From Aulostomus chinensis (Eukaryota; Chordata; Actinopteri; Syngnathiformes; Aulostomidae), in the NCBI GenBank assembly GCA_037954235.1, contig JBBMOA010000002.1:20770509-20834508 (forward strand): a stretch of 64,000 nt of DNA, read 5' to 3'. The notes beneath the pieces were generated by a model, which did no database searches, was not told the DNA's origin, and saw nothing but the letters and a program-made list of their open reading frames with translations. Positions within the stretch are counted from its first letter, which is position 1. Each line of letters starts with the position of its first letter. Shown piece after piece: positions 56,501 through 64,000 of this stretch. The position numbers and the translations under genes were made by a program.

Positions 56501-57709
56501 TCAGCACACAAGCAGACTTGGAAACAAAGCTCATAAACAAAGTTCATACAGAACTAAATAGTTCAGGGCTTTTATCTAGATAAGTCAGAAAGGCACATCA
56601 CTTTGATATCAGGCATAAATAATTAAGTCAATTTTCTGCAGAAATTAAACATACTTCACAAAAATAGTGCCAACATGAGGGGTGTCACATCAAAGAAGAC
56701 AGCCATGGGAAGACAAAAGAAAAAGAAAAAAGATTTACAGGGATGGGGAAAGCATTCAGTGCATGTAACTACATTCATAACAAGCGCCATTTACATGTAT
56801 GTGCATGGTGACCAAGTTCAACCAGCTTTCACAAATCTGAAATGTATCTGAATCGCAAGCTAGACTGAGAAGAAACATGAGAGAAAGGATCTCCGACACA
56901 AACATAACAAACTTCAGGCCCCTTCTCAAACTATGCAAAGCAGATGACTCTTGAGTTTATTATAGCAATTTAAAAAGATTGTGATTTCCTAGACGGTTGT
57001 GTTGGGAAACCTGAATGTTGTTGATGCTCAAATCGATTTCCTTTAGATACGGGACCCGAAGGTCTAAAACCAGAACCAGAACATCCCCTCTGATCTTGCA
57101 TCAGGGTGTGATTGTGATCTGAAAAACGCTCAAATGCCCTTTCAGCAAATTAATGCAATTCAAAATGTATACAAGTCCTATCAATCAGGATGCAGAGGTA
57201 CAAGAAAAAAGTCCAGGATGTTTTGGACTGCAACCTTTAAAAGCTTCATCTGCTGCCTTCATATAAAATTGAATGCAAAGCCAATGATAAATATCAATGG
57301 AGCAAAGTGTGTTTGATTATAAATTTAACCTTGACTCTACTGCAGCATTGAGGTGGAGCGTACCACAGTGAATGGCGTGCACATGTGCTTTGTGAGCAGT
57401 GATCCAGCTGGGCAGAAAAAAAACAAAACATAGACTACGAAGAAAAGAGAGATTATGAAACCAATTAAGAAAGAAAAGTTCACTGATTAGGGTTTTCCCC
57501 AATAATTACTCTAGTGATGTCAACTGTCAACAGGGTCTTCTGAATTTGTCTCCTTTGTTAGATGCTCTGCTGCTTCCCATGCAACTCAAGGACAGCGGTC
57601 TGTAGTGATGTCACAGGGGGATCCGTTGGAAGAAAGGAGGGAGGTGAAAGAAAAATCATTTTTCATAGTTCCCTTGGTGGGGGTGTTTAAGAGCAAACCA
57701 AGCAGCGCG
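53571..57709 (-). other. ap1g1: ap1g1 3' UTR (inferred extent)
   Basis: No exon of another gene is visible between the ap1g1 stop and the poly(A) signal at 53593. The stretch is A/T-rich with G-rich and CA-rich simple runs (54309-54340, about 55059-55079, 56118-56140). A long 3' UTR is inferred from the absence of other features and the strong terminal signal. Confidence 0.45.
53593..53598 (-). terminator. ap1g1: ap1g1 candidate distal poly(A) signal
   Basis: Minus-strand AATAAA, followed within about 40 nt by a G/U-rich stretch (tggtagtttgttttcttgg). It would give a 3' UTR of about 4.1 kb. Other hexamers lie near 53911 and 55388. Confidence 0.5.

Positions 57710-64000
<6,291 letters not shown>

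Overview
This window is nuclear DNA from a ray-finned fish, probably a percomorph teleost. It has spliced vertebrate genes with GT-AG introns, many dinucleotide microsatellites (especially CA/GT), and several short dispersed repeats of teleost type. I recognised four protein-coding genes from their exon sequences. The reading frame was carried across every splice junction by hand.

Layout. (1) 1-10.3 kb, minus strand: the 5' end of usp10, with its first two coding exons (9949-9969 and 1401-1469), intron 1 (8.5 kb) and a TATA-less, CpG-rich promoter near 10.0-10.35 kb. (2) 11.4-13.95 kb, plus strand: complete marveld3, a tight-junction tetraspan protein, in 3 coding exons and 310 residues, with a poly(A) signal. 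(3) About 19.7-52.1 kb, minus strand: complete phlpp2, an Akt/PKC phosphatase, with 18 exons for the 1365-residue core protein plus an upstream exon that may add 67 N-terminal residues. (4) About 53.6-64.0 kb, minus strand: the 3' two thirds of ap1g1 (AP-1 gamma-adaptin), 15 exons and 544 residues, with a 3' UTR of about 4 kb. The ap1g1 start lies beyond the right edge. marveld3, phlpp2 and ap1g1 are also neighbours on human 16q22; usp10 lies elsewhere on human 16q, so this junction is a lineage difference.

The most informative non-protein feature is a C/D-box snoRNA of about 72 nt in an ap1g1 intron (61556-61627, minus). Its D' guide pairs with 5.8S rRNA and places U14 exactly at the methylation position. 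That makes it the fish SNORD71, hosted by the same gene as in human.

Mobile and repetitive DNA: three full-length copies plus one fragment of a tRNA-derived SINE with target-site duplications; a V-SINE-like relic; an 822-bp pogo/Tc1-mariner-like deletion derivative with a surviving transposase C-terminus inside an ap1g1 intron; a 562-bp TIR element with an internal minisatellite inside a phlpp2 intron; and many simple repeats. One (CA)n tract directly abuts a phlpp2 splice acceptor.

The four genes do not form one pathway. They are a conserved vertebrate neighbourhood covering deubiquitination and stress granules, tight junctions, kinase dephosphorylation and clathrin adaptor trafficking. I found no cluster that looks like an undescribed multi-gene system.
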